Translations under genes and position numbers: made by a program
Notes under the pieces: model-generated
What the model was told of the DNA's origin: nothing
The model's database searches: none
Seen by the model: only the letters and a program-made list of their open reading frames with translations
Shown here: positions 42,122-54,044 of the stretch, one piece after another
How the letters are laid out: each line of letters starts with the position of its first letter
Position numbering within the stretch: the stretch's first letter is position 1
Assembly (NCBI RefSeq): GCF_028372415.1
Contig: NC_092875.1
Coordinates: 147,158,856-147,222,855 of the forward strand
From: Notamacropus eugenii
Lineage: Eukaryota > Chordata > Mammalia > Diprotodontia > Macropodidae
Length of the DNA stretch: 64,000 nucleotides
Reading direction: 5' to 3'

Positions 42122-45100
42122 GTTGGTTGTTGTCCTTCGTTTTTGAAGAGGACCAAAATGACATCACCATGATAAAGTGAAGTTTCAGTGTGTCTACTGT
42201 GGCTGATCAGACCAATGTGAGCTCAGAATGCTCTACCACAGGTTAGGCACAGATAGTCGATGTGAATATTTGGGATGGATATTCCAAATCTGCACATTCT
42301 ATGTTTACTTTGTGTTGTCTCAATTCTGCTTGCTCATAGAACACAGCATTGTTTCTGATGTGGGCACACCATGCTGAGCAGTCGTGTGCCAGTGTCTCCC
42401 ATGTTGCACAGTCATATCCAGAGTTCTTGAGAGTGTCCTTATATCACTTTTTCTGACCACCATGTGATCACCTGCACCATGTGAGTTCTCCATAAAATAG
42501 TCTTTTTAGCAAGGGTACATTTTGCATTCGAACAACATGGCCAACCCATTGGAGTTGCACTCTCTGAAGCATAGTTTGAATGCTTGGCACTACAGCCTGA
42601 GCAAGGACTTCAGTGTGTGGTACCTCATCCCGCCAGGTGATCCTCAGAATCTTCCTATGACAGTTCAAATGGAAGCGTTTCAGTTTCCTGGCATGGCACT
42701 GGTAAACTGTCCATGTTTCACAGGCGTACAACAATGAGGTCAGCACAATGGCTCTGTAGATCTTCAATTTGATAGTCAGTCAACATCATGCTGAAAAGCA
42801 TGGGAGCAAGCACACAGCCGTTTCACTCCATTGGTGACTGGGAAGACTTGAGAACATTGTCCACTATTATCCCAGGCAAACATGTCATCATGAAATTGAC
42901 ACACAATACTGATGTTCTCCAGGCAACCAAATTTTGACATAATTTTCCATAAGCCCTCACAAGTAACAGTGTCAAAGGCCTTGGTCAGATCTACAAATGT
43001 GTACAGACCTCTGCTCTGCTCCTGGCATTCCTCCTAGAGTTGTCAGGGACCAAACACCATATCAACTGTCCCTCAGCCCTTTCTGGCTCTCAGGTATATG
43101 ACCATCTTCCAGGTGAAGGATCAGCCTTTTAAGGAGGACTGTAGCAAGAATTTTGCCAGCAATTACCAAGAGAGACTACCCCCTGTGATAGTTACAGGAC
43201 AATCTAATCCCTTTACCTTTATAGAGATGGCCAGTGGAGGCATCCTTGAACTCCTGGCGAATAACTTCCTCTTGCCATATAATCTGGAAAATGTCAGTCA
43301 GCTTTTGTATGAGCAGTGGTCCCCCTTCCTTGTAAATCTCAGCTGGAATGGAATCAGAACCAGATGCTTTGCCAGATGAAAGGAGCCTAATGACCCTCAA
43401 AACCTCTTCCTCAGTTGAAGTTCAGCTAAGAAGGGACTGACTTCAACCTGAGGTAAACAGTCAGTGGCCTCAGCATTGATTGATGATGGTCTCTTGAAAA
43501 CAGTATGGAAGTGTTCAGCCCATCTCTCTAGGATCATGTCCTTATCATTAATCAATGTGGCTCCATCAGTACTGAGTAGTTGTGATGCACCATAGATTTT
43601 TGGTCCATAAATAGCTTTCAGGGAATCATAAAAGTGCTTTAGATTGTTACTACCAGCATAAAACTGAATTTCATCTGTCTTCTTACTGATCCAGGAATCC
43701 TGCATCTCTCTAAGCTTTGCTTGTATTTTGCTTTTGATGGAATTAAATGCTGCCTTCTTAAAGGTGGATGAACTATCCTGCTGGTATATCCTGTGGAATT
43801 CTTGTTTTTCATTTAGCAGCTTCTGAATTTCATCATTTTCATCAAACCAGTCTTGGTATTTGCTAGTGTTCTGACCCAGATGAGCAAATGGAGTGTTGTA
43901 CACCAAATCTCTGAGAGTTGCCCACTCTTTTTCTGCTCCACTGTTGCCAACTATGTGTTGACTCAACTTTCCCTCCAAGTTAGCAACAAACTGTTCATTC
44001 TCAGAGAAGAACTCTAATTTGTTGACATTAATTCTTCTGGTAGTCATTTTGCCTTGGGGGTGGCACTTTTGATGAATGTGAATATTTAGCTTGCAAAGGA
44101 TAAGTCTAATCAGTCCAGCACTCTACATCACACATTGCCTTTGTCACTCTCACATCTTGTCTGTATCTTCTCCTTACAATCACATAGTCTATTAGATGCT
44201 GATGTTTGCTGTGAGAGTGCATCCATGAAGTTTTATTGTGTTTAGGTAAATGGAAAATAGTGTTGGTGATAAGAAGGTCACGCAGTGTGCAGGTCTTCAG
44301 CAGGAAATGATCATTGCTGTTGCTGTTTCCCACTCCATTCCTCCCTAGGACTCCCTGCCAAGTCTGATAGTCTGAGCCTACTCTAGCATTAGTCACCCAG
44401 AAGTATCAGCTTGTCCTCTTTTGGCACATTGATGATAAGGGTCTCTAGATCTTCATACAATTTTTCTTTGACCTCATCAGGATTCGTCATGGTGGGAGCA
44501 TAAGCACTGATTATGGTGGCATGACATTTTCCTGCGAGTGGCAATCACATTGTCATAAGCCTGTCATTCAGTCCTTTTGGCAGGCATACCAGCTTGCTGA
44601 CTAGATTAGTTTTGATTGCAAAACTCATATCAGTTTCACGATGCTCCCCTTCACTGCGCCCACTCCAGAAAAATGAGTATCCAGCTCCAACTTCAGTAAA
44701 CTGACCTTCATTTGCTAACCTTGTTTCACTCAATGCTGCTATTTGGATGAGATACCTGTTGAGTTCTTTTGCAATAAGAGCAGTTCTTCTTCTACTGGAT
44801 TTTGTGTTGTCTATAAGTGTGCACACGTTCGACGTGCCCATGGTGAATAGAATCATTTTTGCAGATGTTTTTGTGCATTTTGTACATTTTTTTTGTGTTT
44901 CTAGTGCATAGTGGGATTCCCTACCTGCCATCGTAATCAGGCCAGGGTTGGGTAAACAGACAATGTTTAAGGCACCTTTTCTAGCCCCCTTCCTCACACC
45001 AGGAGGTGAGTAATGCAATCCTTAAAAGCCTGCTCATACACCCAGGGGGCTGCCAAGTCTCACTGCTGCTTCCAGTGAGAAATGACCTTATGCCCTGGGC

Positions 45101-45230
45101 CTCCCGTGTGCAGGGTTGTGACTGTAGCTCCCAGTGTATCCACGCCTGCTGCTTCATCACTTGCCTATTGCAACAGGACTTTGAGGCATATAATAATATG
45201 CTTCAATAATATAATGGTACAATGGTATAG
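42122..45230 (-). mobile_element. RTE-clade LINE, decayed, with internal deletion
   Basis: Minus-strand non-LTR retrotransposon. Coding pieces in order: an APE-type endonuclease (45018-44545: MGTSNVCTL, ALSETRLANEGQFTEVGAGY; 44396-44106: LLITNTIF, HLIDYVIVRRRYRQDVR), a linker into the reverse transcriptase (44047-43397: DWFDENDE, KAIYGPK, ILERWAEHFH), the RT start (43400-43176: LLSSGKASGSDSIPAEIYKE) and the C-terminal part (42767-42468: LTSLLYACETWTVYQ, GHVVRMQNVPLLKR). The frame is broken several times. Against the copy at 50,009-51,994 about 470 bp holding the catalytic FADD region is missing near 42,775-42,785. The terminal ATGACATCACCATG and AACAACCAAC-type tail is the RTE 3' end. Confidence 0.8.
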
Positions 45231-45234
45231 GTGA

Positions 45235-45705
45235 TGTCTTTTGATTCGTGTGTAAATTGGATTTAAATGAGGCAGAGTTGCACAAAGTCATCAGCCTCAC
45301 TCTCTCCTCCAGAGTCATCACAGTCCAGTGGCAGGACAGCTGCCAGGGGCTCAGGATGCAGTGGATGACCTTGTCGTCTTTGGTGTCTAACCAAGCTCTG
45401 AGTGCTCCACATCGCCTGCTTCAGTTGCCTTCATGGCCGTTGGAACAAACTGTTCTCATCTGCCTTTCCACCAGGAAATCTTCACATACTTAGGGTAAGA
45501 CACACGCCTAACTCACCAATGGGTTTGAGACTCCTTGGTTACCCTCAATCTGGTTTGGCCTGTCTGCCGAAACAGTTTACTGAGGTGTGGCTGCTGTGTA
45601 AGTTGCAGCTTCTTGGAGCCACAGATAAGAGTTGAGTGGAACAGGTGAACACCAAAGGTACTGGTCCTCCCTCAACACACCCTACACCCCAGGATGAAAT
45701 AAGAG
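45235..45705 (-). mobile_element. RTE-derived SINE-like unit or RTE 5' leader
   Basis: The minus strand reads CACTCAACTCTTATCTGTGG, CTCCAAGAAGCTGCAACTTA, CAGACAGGCCAAACCAGATT, GAAGATTTCCTGGTGGAAAG, CAGGCGATGTGGAGCACTCA, GAGGCTGATGACTTTGTGCA. I recall this as the body of a marsupial RTE-mobilised SINE (MAR4/RTESINE group). Here it abuts the RTE 5' region with only a short AT-rich joint at about 45,180-45,240, so it may be a separate insertion or the leader of the RTE. Confidence 0.6.
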
Positions 45706-46364
45706 TAGAGCCAAAGAGTAGCCATTGGTGGAGAATATGTTGAATAAACTGGAAATGGTTAGCTTGGAGAAGGAAAACTCAAGGTTTTTGAAGGGCGTAT
45801 TTGAGAGGTATCATGAATGGAAAAAAAGTAAGAAAGAATCTAACTTTTTTGGTCCCATAGGACTGATGGATTGGAAATTATTGAAGGAGGCAACTTTTAG
45901 CTAGGTAAAAAGAACTTAACTAGTAGAGAGAATGAGTTGCTTGAAAAGGTAATGAGTTCCCTGTGAATGGAGCTTTTCAAGTAAGGATTAGATGACCTTT
46001 TTCTTTTTCTTTTTTTTTTCTTTTTTGAGCATTGTAAACAGAATTCATACTTCAGGGAGGAGCTGGACAGGAACCTCCAAGGTTCCTTTCCTAGTGTAAG
46101 ATTTTGAGGATACTGAACTACCTGTATTCATTAGTTCATTGTCAAAGGTGTGTCTGAAGTTAACACACAGAGTGCTTGCATTAGAAAATATAGCTATTTC
46201 TATAGAGTGGCCTGTCCATGAACCAATGAATACAGATAACATGGATTCTTACATCAGAAGGGACCTGTGAGCGGATTCTGTCTCTGATTCTACATCCCTG
46301 AGGACCTGAGGTGGGCTTCCATCTGACCTGCTAATGTACCCAAAGGACCACCAGGCCTTTCTGT

Positions 46365-46500
46365 TGGCTGTGATGCTAACCCTTCCTATAGGTATTGTCT
46401 CTCCTCACAAGAATCTAAGTTCCTTAACAGCAGGGACTGTCTTGTTTTTCTGTTCATATTCCCGGCAAAGTTCTTGATACATACTTACAAATAAATAAGT
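46365..46500 (+). repeat. L2 3' end
   Basis: AGTTCCTTAACAGCAGGGAC, TGTCTTGTTTTTCTGTTCAT, TATTCCCGGCAAAGTTCTTG: terminal L2 blocks. Confidence 0.6.
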
Positions 46501-46509
46501 AATATAAAT

Positions 46510-47850
46510 TAATAACAATTTTATACATTTATATAATTAATAACAATAACAAAATAAAACCAAAAGTAAATACTTACCAAATGCTTCCATTCTATTTCAT
46601 AACCCTTTCTCAGAAAAAGTAGTCTCTCTTCTTGTTCCCATTCCTCCCAGACACAGCTCATTATAATAAAGTCTGTCTCTTTCCATATACACTTCTGCCC
46701 ATAGTGACATCTTTTAATGGCAATACTTTCCCCTTCTGTAGGGAGGTTCGCTTGAATCCTGAGGATTCAGCCGTAAATACTCTAGATTTGTAGCGTATAG
46801 CTTTTTTTAAGATTATTTAGGATGAAATAGTATGTGGAAAAAACCCACAGTCCTGGCATGTGGCCAATCACATGACCCAGAAATGGTTCTCTAATGGATT
46901 AAAAAAAAACAACAAACTAGCTCAAAGCTCCTAACCATAAGAAGGTTAAGTCAAGTTTGACAAGTCTCTCAGTGTACCTTTTGAGATGCAAAATTCAAGG
47001 GACCTGCTTTTCCTCTTAACCATTACTTCTTTGAAATGGAAATTAGTGTTCTACATAAAACTTGAAATATGAAGTAGCTGAAACTAGAACCAGCCCCTGA
47101 GCCTGGGCAGAGTGGCATTCCATGCTGCTCTGGAGGGGATGACCTGCAGCTGGGTTATACTCACCCATTACTGAGCCCCACCCAATATTTTTAAAACCTA
47201 AAAAAAAATTATTTTATGTTTAAACCTAGAATTGTGGTTTGGTCAAAGTACTGCTGGTGTGTGCCAGGGCTTCATAATTCAGGGCTTGGAAATAAACTTT
47301 GCTTAAATTGAAAGCTGATGAAGCAACCATAGGACATTTATAGCTAACCTTATGGAACTTAAATGGGCCACAACAGGCCCATCCAGACTCCACTGGACAT
47401 TGAACGTCATTTTTGGTCATGAGTAAGCTGAATGGTGTTTCCGTCGGTGACAAGTAGAAATGAACAGGAGACGATATAGGAGAAAGAAAAGTGTTAGAAT
47501 CAAAGATAAAGGGCTCATGTTGTGTCATGGAGAATAAAAAGGGTTGCAATCTGGAATGATCAAACATTCCTAGACTTTTAGCGTGTAGCTTTATTCTTCA
47601 ACTACTTTAAAATGGCAATCATATCCAAGGGTATATCACCAAGTGTTTAACAATAGAGTCTCCTTCCTCCACCCCCTCCAAAATTAAGAATATTTCAGGT
47701 TTAATCAGTATTATTTAGATTTTGTCTGTCACGTTATTAAATCTAAAAGAATCAACACAACAGTAAATCAAGCCCTGGTTTCAGAGGTGTTAAATGTTCA
47801 TACTGAAAATTTGATAGCCAGTTTGAAGTGGCTCCAGCTCATCTCTGGGT
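46510..47850. other. Intergenic stretch with nothing recognised
   Basis: Unique-looking AT-rich DNA between SLC25A32 and CTHRC1. No convincing exon, RNA or repeat. A short open frame at 47226-47567 on the minus strand has no recognisable similarity. Confidence 0.45.
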
Positions 47851-47859
47851 CATGTACTG

Positions 47860-48080
47860 TCCCACTTCCCCTTCTCTTCTCTAAGGCTAATCATCTCCAA
47901 TTCCTTCAACTGATCCTCATGTGACACAGTGGTTTTCACCCTCTCGTCAATCCTGGCTCTTTTTCCAGATACACTTCTGTTTGTCTCTGTCCACCTTAAA
48001 GTATATTGATATTTCTAGATGCTAATGCATTTTTATGTATAGTTAGTGTGAAGATACTGTGGCATCTACTACTGGAGGCA
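47860..48080 (-). mobile_element. CR1/L3 fragment, antisense
   Basis: TTCTCTAAGGCTAATCATCT, CCAATTCCTTCAACTGATCC, TCATGTGACACAGTGG are the reverse complement of the L3 segment also present at about 40860-40920. Confidence 0.65.
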
Positions 48081-48129
48081 GGGGCCAAGAAGGTGACATG
48101 TCTCATCAGTCAATAAGCACATATTATAT

Positions 48130-48825
48130 GCCTAAATTTTTGGTCTCAGGACCACTGTACACTCTTAAAAATTATTGAACATTCCAAAGAAATTTGTGTG
48201 TGTACATGTATATATATATATATACGTATACATATATGTATATATAAAATTATCGACATGTTTATCAATATATATTTTATATAAATATTAAATAGATATA
48301 TCTATTGATATATACCATGTTAGAAGTTAAAATGAATAAATGTTCAAATATTTATTGATTTAATCAAAAATAATAATGAATCCATTACATATTAGCATAA
48401 CAGATTTTATGAAAAACCAAATTTTCCAAATAAATTAAAATTTAATTTAAAAATGACCTACATTTTTGTGAATCTCTTGAACAGAAGAAACTGTATTTTT
48501 ATATATGTTTCTACTTTCTATCTATTGCAATATGTTATTTTGTTTGAAGTATATAAAGAAAACCTACCCTCACATAAATATGTAGTAGAAAAAGGAAAGA
48601 GTATTCGAAGAGCCTTTTAATGTAATTGTGGATATTCTTCCTTAATGCTACGTAAAAAGTTGACAATTGGTGGTTTCTTAAAGGTTAGCTGCAATGTGAA
48701 ATTTGAAACCATACTAGTTAATAAATGATTGAAAAAGGCAAATCTTAGTATTGTTATCAAAATAGTTTGACCTTATAAACCCCCTCAAAATGTCTAGAGT
48801 ATGTCTAGACCACACTTTGAGAACT
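48130..48825 (+). mobile_element. Long hAT-type DNA transposon relic
   Basis: Begins TTTTGGTCTCAGGACCACTG, ACACTCTTAAAAATTATTGA, then an AT-rich interior (ATTGATTTAATCAAAAATAA), and ends ACCTTATAAACCCCCTCAAA, GACCACACTTTGAGAACTGC. The 3' end is the hAT-type terminus of a known mammalian element; the name is not certain. It contains a TATATACGTATA simple repeat at 48190-48245. Confidence 0.6.
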
Positions 48826-48984
48826 GCTACCCTAAGGGAATGGAGTTAAAATTGCTAGCTAGAATAAAGAAAGGTATCCAGTAGCCATTGGCTCTGAAAT
48901 CTGTCAGCTCAGTTCTGCCAATAAGTGGTTAGCTGGGGAGGGGAGTTATGAAAATAATTTAAAGGAAACATTAGTCAAAAATTA

Positions 48985-49190
48985 TTTTTAAAAAATTTGA
49001 AGGGCTGCTATAAGGAAGACTGATTAAATTAGATTTGCTCTGCTTTCTCTCAGAGGGCAAAATCCAAAATAATGCAGGGATAGGCAGATTTCAGCTCAAT
49101 GGAAGGAGAAATCTTATACTAGGTACAAACTTGAAGAGCCAAGGAAAGACTAGTCTGGGAGAAGGAGATAACATGTAGGGAGTTTGAGGA
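48985..49190 (+). mobile_element. CR1/L3 fragment
   Basis: TTTGAAGGGCTGCTATAAGG, AGATTTGCTCTGCTTTCTCT, GGCAGATTTCAGCTCAATGG follow the L3 3' consensus order. Confidence 0.6.
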
Positions 49191-49404
49191 GCTTAGGTTC
49201 AGAAAGAGGGTGGAAAAATTGAGGTATAGCTTTTTGATAGAAGAGCCAATATCTGATGTAGGACACAGGTCCAAGAAGCAACCTTGCCAGCAAGGGCAGA
49301 TTCAGGTAAGAAAGTCAAGGGTGGTTGAGTTGAGAGAGGCCACAAATTTCCAAGGGCCACTTGTTGAAGGATCAAAGAACCAGAATAACTTAGATTTAAA
49401 ACTT

Positions 49405-49660
49405 TTGTTGTTGCTGAGTTGTTTCAGTTGTGTCTGACTCTTTGTGAGCCCATTTTCTTGGCAAAAATACTGGAGTTATTTGCCTTTTCCTAGCCCATTT
49501 TACAGATGAGGAAACTGAGGCACACAGGGTGAAGTGACTTACTTGCCCAGGTTCACCCAGATAGTAAGTGTCTGAGACAAGATTTGAACTCAGGGAGTTG
49601 TCTTCCTGACTCCAGGCCTGGCACTATATGCACTATAGTGCAACCTAGCAGCCCCCAGAT
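49405..49660 (-). mobile_element. Full-length tRNA-derived marsupial SINE, antisense
   Basis: Plus strand TTGTTGTTGCTGAGTTGTTT, GTTGTGTCTGACTCTTTGTG, ACAGATGAGGAAACTGAGGC, ATTTGAACTCAGGGAGTTGT, CTTCCTGACTCCAGGCCTGG, ending GCAACCTAGCAGCCCC: the exact reverse layout of the copy at 16073-16310. Confidence 0.85.
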
Positions 49661-50008
49661 TTAGGACTAGCAGCCATTTATTCACACCCTTTCATTATAT
49701 AGATGATGAAACCAAAGCACTAAGAGCTTCTGTCCTCAGCTGCCTCGACTTTTCTTTCCAATAGTCTTAGTTCCTTTCAGTTGGTGCACCAGAATGTTTG
49801 AACTCGTCAATCCTTACTCCGTTAATTTATTATGCTATGCTGCCTCTTCTATCCCATGATTCCCCTATAAGGTTTATAATAAACTCTTGTTAAATAAATA
49901 TTTGCTGAATTGAAATCAGGTCAGCCACAACCCTCTTTCGCTCTCATTCCTTCCCATACCTCCAACCATCACCTAAAGATGGATGGGGGTGTAGGGTGTG
50001 TTCAGGGG

Positions 50009-51994
50009 CTATTTATGGACCAAAAACCTATGGTACATCACAGCTACTCAGTGCTGATGGAGCCACATTAATCAGTGATAAGGACATGATCCTAGAGAGA
50101 TGGACTGAACACTTCCATAGTGTTCTCAACAGACCATCATCAATCAATGCTGAGGCCATTGACTGTTTACCTCAGGTTGAAGTCAATCCCTCCTTAGATG
50201 AACTTCCAAATGAAGAAGAGGTTTTGAGGGTCATTAGGCTCCTTTCATGTGGCAAAGCACCTGGTGCTGATTCTATTCCAGCTGAGATTTACAAGGTAGG
50301 GGTCCATTGCTCACACAAAAGCTGACTGAAATTTTCCAGGCAAGAGGAGGTTATCCCCCAGGAGTTCAAGGATGCCTCCATTGTCCACCTCTATCAAGAT
50401 AAAGGAAATAGATTGTCCTGCAACAATCACAGTGGGGTTTGTCTCTTAGTCATTGCTGGCAAAATCCTTGCTAGAGTCCTCATTAATAGGCTGATCCTTC
50501 ACCTGGAAGATGGTCATCTACCTGAGAGCCAGTATTGCTTCAGAAAGGGCTGAGGGACAGTTGATAATGGTGTTTACTGCCTGCCAACTCCAGGAGAAAT
50601 GCCAGGAGCAGAAGAGAGGTCCGTACATGTTTGTAGATCCGACCAAGGCCTTTGACACTGTTACTTGTGAGGGCTTATGGAAAATTATGTCAAAATTTCA
50701 TTGCCTGGAGAAGTAAATCAGCATTCTATGCCAATTTCATGGGGGCATGTTTGCCTGAGTTCTGGATATGGACAATGCTCTCATGCCTTCCCAGGCACCA
50801 ATGGAGTGACACAGGGCTGTGTGCTTGCTCCCATGCTTTTTAGAATGATGTTTTCAGCCCTGTTGTCAAATGCTTTCAAAGAGGATGAACATGGCATCAA
50901 GATCAGCTACTGAACTGATGGTAAATTCTTCAATTTGAAAAGGCTACAAGCCAAGACCAAAGTGGGGGGAGTGTTGGTGCATGATTTTCTGTTTGCAGAT
51001 GATTGTGCACTTAATGCAGCCTCTGAAGCTGAGATGTAACAAAGTATGCATCAATTCTCTGCTGCCTGTGCTAATTTTGGCCTAATAATTAACACCAAAA
51101 AAATACAGGTGCTCCATCTGTCACCACCACACCAGTCATATGTAGAACCATCAGTTACAACAAATGGAGAAGTTTTGAATGCTGTGGATAAGTTCACTTA
51201 CCTTGGCAGTGTACTTTCCAGGGATGTACACATTGACAATGAGGTTGATGCCCACATTGCCAGAGGTAGCTCAGTGTTTGGGAAGTTCCAAAGAAAAGTT
51301 TGGGAGAGAAGAGGTATTAGACTGACTACCAAGCTGAAGGTCTCCAGAGCCTTTGTGCTGACCTCATTGTTGTATGTTGTGAAACATGAACAGTCTACCA
51401 GTGCCATACCAGGAAACTGAATTGCTTCCATTTGAACTGTCTTAGGAAGATTCTGAGGATCACCTGGCAGGATAAGGTACCAGACATTGAAGTCCTTGCT
51501 CAGGCTGAAGTGCCAAGCATTCAAACAATGCTTCAGAGAGTGCAACTCCGATGGGTTGGCCATGTTGTTCAAATGCAAAATGTACCCTTGCCAAAAAGAC
51601 TATTTTGTGGAGAACTCACATGGGGCAGGCGGTCACATGGTGGTCAGAAGAAGCTATACAAGGACATTCTCAAGGTCTCTCTCAAGAACTTTGGATGTGA
51701 CTGTGCAACATGGGAGACACTGGCACAAGACCTCTCAGCATGATGTGCCCACATCAGAACGGGTGCTGTGCTCTGTGAGCAAAGCAGAATTAAGACAGCA
51801 CAAAGTAAACATAGGATGCGCAAATTTGGAGTATCCACCCCAAATATTCACCTGGACTATCTGTGCCCAACCTGTGGTAGAGCATTCCGAGCTCAGATTG
51901 GTCTGATTAGCCACAGTAGACACACTGAAACTTCACTTTATCATGGTGATGTCATTTTGGTCCTCTTGGAAGACAAAGGACAACAACCAACCAA
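50009..51994 (+). mobile_element. RTE-clade LINE, 5'-truncated
   Basis: Starts abruptly inside the linker at AIYGPKTYGTSQLLSADGAT (50,009 on) and runs to the 3' tail GTGATGTCATTTTGG, GGACAACAACCAACC near 51,994. Reverse transcriptase features include LLSCGKAPGADSIPAEIYK, FVDPTKAFDTVT, GVTQGCVLAP-type and an FADD catalytic motif (about 50,991-51,002). The C-terminal region ends in a CPTCGRAF...HSRH zinc-finger-like motif at about 51,870-51,930. The frame is broken by several stops and shifts, so it is inactive. It is inverted relative to the RTE at 42,122-45,230 and about 4.8 kb from it. Confidence 0.8.
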
Positions 51995-52094
51995 TAGATG
52001 GATGATTCTCAGATTGTAACTCAGATTTCAAGTTTTCCCTTTCACTCTAGACCTCTAATTTGAACTGAATCTGTCATTTAAGTTTGAAACTTTA

Positions 52095-52360
52095 GGATCA
52101 TTAGTTCCTCCCTCTCCCTGTTTCTGTCTTCACTGCCCATCTAATCTGTTGCCAAGTCCAACCAACTCTCCTTCTAAAACATCTCTCAGATCTCTCCTGT
52201 ATCCCTTCTGTCATCCTAGTTTGGGCCCTTGCCGTATCTCACAGGATTGTTTTAATAACCTCCTAACTGTTCCACCTGCCTCCAATCTCTTTCCTCTACC
52301 CAGCCCCGAAGCTGTTACACATACTGCAGTCAGATTAATCTCCCTGAGGTGTGTGTGGCA
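52095..52360 (+). mobile_element. L2 fragment
   Basis: CATCTAATCTGTTGCCAAGT, AACATCTCTCAGATCTCTCC, ATTGTTTTAATAACCTCCTA, CCACCTGCCTCCAATCTCTT, CAGTCAGATTAATCTCC: the L2 ORF2 C-terminal block order. Confidence 0.7.
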
Positions 52361-52369
52361 GAACTAACT

Positions 52370-53545
52370 ACACTGTAACTGCTCTAATTAATTTCATAAT
52401 GTTTATGGCTGCTATGACCCTTCTCATAATGTATAGAAAGATATTTACCATTTAGGATTTTTACTACCACCCTTTTTGCGGATAAGAATGAGATGACATT
52501 GCTTGGTAGATAATTCATACATTATTAATAAAATTCATATTTTAGTAGTTTGTTGACTCACCTTATAGATGCAAGACAGCTCAGTATATGAAATAATAAA
52601 GAACCCTAGATGAACTTCACCTGTTACTCTGTTTATCACAGGCTTTAGATTTTGGAAATTCTTAGGAAAGTTGAATAAAATTCTAAATTCAAACCACGAA
52701 CAAACAATAGCACCTTTGCTGTTTGTTTGCCATGAGATTGTTTATGAATTAATTGCTACCTGTAAAGGGGACAAATCCTTGAGTTCTGGGAAATTTACAA
52801 AAGAATGTTTCACAGCGGAACCTCAATCCCCAAACCCATTAGTATGAGACTCTCTCCTCATTGGTGGAGATAAATACCCTGCCCTGTGTAAGAAGCAGGA
52901 CTCTTCAAGCTTCACTCTGTGGAATCTGTAATCAATGCTTCCAGGTTCTCAATTCAAGAGGGAAGATGGAAGAGGCCAATTCTTCTTCAGGTTGCTGAAG
53001 GAAAAATCTCTGGGAAGACATAAAAGGACACAGCAGTCTCCATTATGTCCTTATCCCCAGATTGCTACACTAGAGACTTCGGGAAGTTTTCCCTTGGGTG
53101 AGATCTAGTAATATCTCACTCTGCAGTATCTGGTATTTATTCTCCTATGGGATACTTTCTCTGATTTCTGTTTTGCTACTGATTTGGATAACTGGGTTTT
53201 CTTGGCTAAATGTTACATGCGTTTATCGTGGAACTGGTTATCCCTCAACTAATCACGAGGCTCAAAGATCCCAAAACATAATTACTTGGAAAGAGCTGGC
53301 AGATAACAAGTTGCTTCCCATACATTACTGCCCTAGAATCCTGGAAAGTGGGGGGAAATGATGAAACATCAATAACACATCAGAGATGGAACCTTTCCTA
53401 TATAAAAAAAGAGACAAGCTGGCTACCACACAAACACCCACACCCCACCCCATGAGTTGATCCAACTTGCAGGTTTGCAAGTGTCCCCAACTCCAGCTTG
53501 CCAGGAAAAGACTTTGGTCACCTCTAAAAAAAAAGTACTTCAAAA
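52370..53545. other. Intergenic stretch; possible LTR-like fossil, otherwise unrecognised
   Basis: No gene seen. A GATAAATACCCTGCCCTGTG block at 52869-52888 followed by a T-rich segment (CTGATTTCTGTTTTGCTACT) vaguely resembles an LTR, but no paired ends or duplications were found. The open frame at 53098-53361 has a hydrophobic stretch but no recognisable family. Confidence 0.25.
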
Positions 53546-53554
53546 AAATTTTCA

Positions 53555-53750
53555 TTTACTGGCATGGGGATATGTTTTGTATGACTGTACCTGTGTGGCC
53601 TATATCACGTTGCTTGCCTTCTTGGTAAGGAGATAGGGAAGGAGGAAGGGAGATAATTTAGAACTCAAAAATTATAGAAAATGAATGTTGAAGATTATTT
53701 TTGCATATGATTTGGAAAAAATAAAATATTAAATTAAAAAAATAAAATAT
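53555..53750 (+). mobile_element. L1 3'UTR fragment (marsupial type)
   Basis: CATGGGGATATGTTTTGTAT, GGCCTATATCACGTTGCTTG, GAAGGAGGAAGGGAGATAAT, TTAGAACTCAAAAATTATAG and a terminal GGAAAAAATAAAATATT. Confidence 0.8.
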
Positions 53751-54044
53751 CTCATTTGGATACATGAGTTTTATGTGTAGTCTCTTTTCTATTCCCAATG
53801 TGGACACAGATATATCACAAAATCACTGATTTAAAAAGGAATTTGCTATTACATGAAGAATGTAATCTGAACAAGAGGAACTAATCACCTCCTCTTCCCA
53901 TTTTACAAAAAATTCAATGGACAGAGAAAGAATGAAAAAAGAAAGGAAGGAAAAAAGCACCCATTTAGACAGTTCTGATAATGTCAGATCTCTGGTCTAC
54001 AATCTTCCATAGCTCTTCATTTAGAGACTTTAGGCTTTAAATTT

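Larger units (their letters stand above)
41310..46005 (+). mobile_element. CR1/L3 LINE split by a SINE-type repeat and an RTE
   Basis: The left part, about 41310-41770 (GCAAATATCACAAAGCTAAT, TCTCAACAGGCTAGAATCAT, GAGCTCAATATGGGTCAACT, GAATGACATTGACAAATTAT), stops where the consensus reads into the 'engineered' AGGG-CAACC-like block. The right part at about 45720-46005 resumes (CATTGGTGGAGAATATGTTG, TTAGCTTGGAGAAGGAAAAC, TTGAAGGGCGTATTTGAGAG, GGATTAGATGACC). Between them lie a TTTATTAAG-type repeat and an antisense RTE. Confidence 0.65.

Noticed and set aside
42468-45018. Open frames with endonuclease and reverse-transcriptase similarity that could be called host genes (for example a craniofacial-development-protein-2-like model).
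   Set aside because: They are contiguous pieces of one RTE LINE with its 3' tail, broken by stops and a deletion, and have a sister copy at 50-52 kb.
52700-53360. Possible LTR with a TATA-like GATAAATA.
   Set aside because: No second copy, no terminal pair and no target duplications were found, so it is only noted as an unrecognised stretch.
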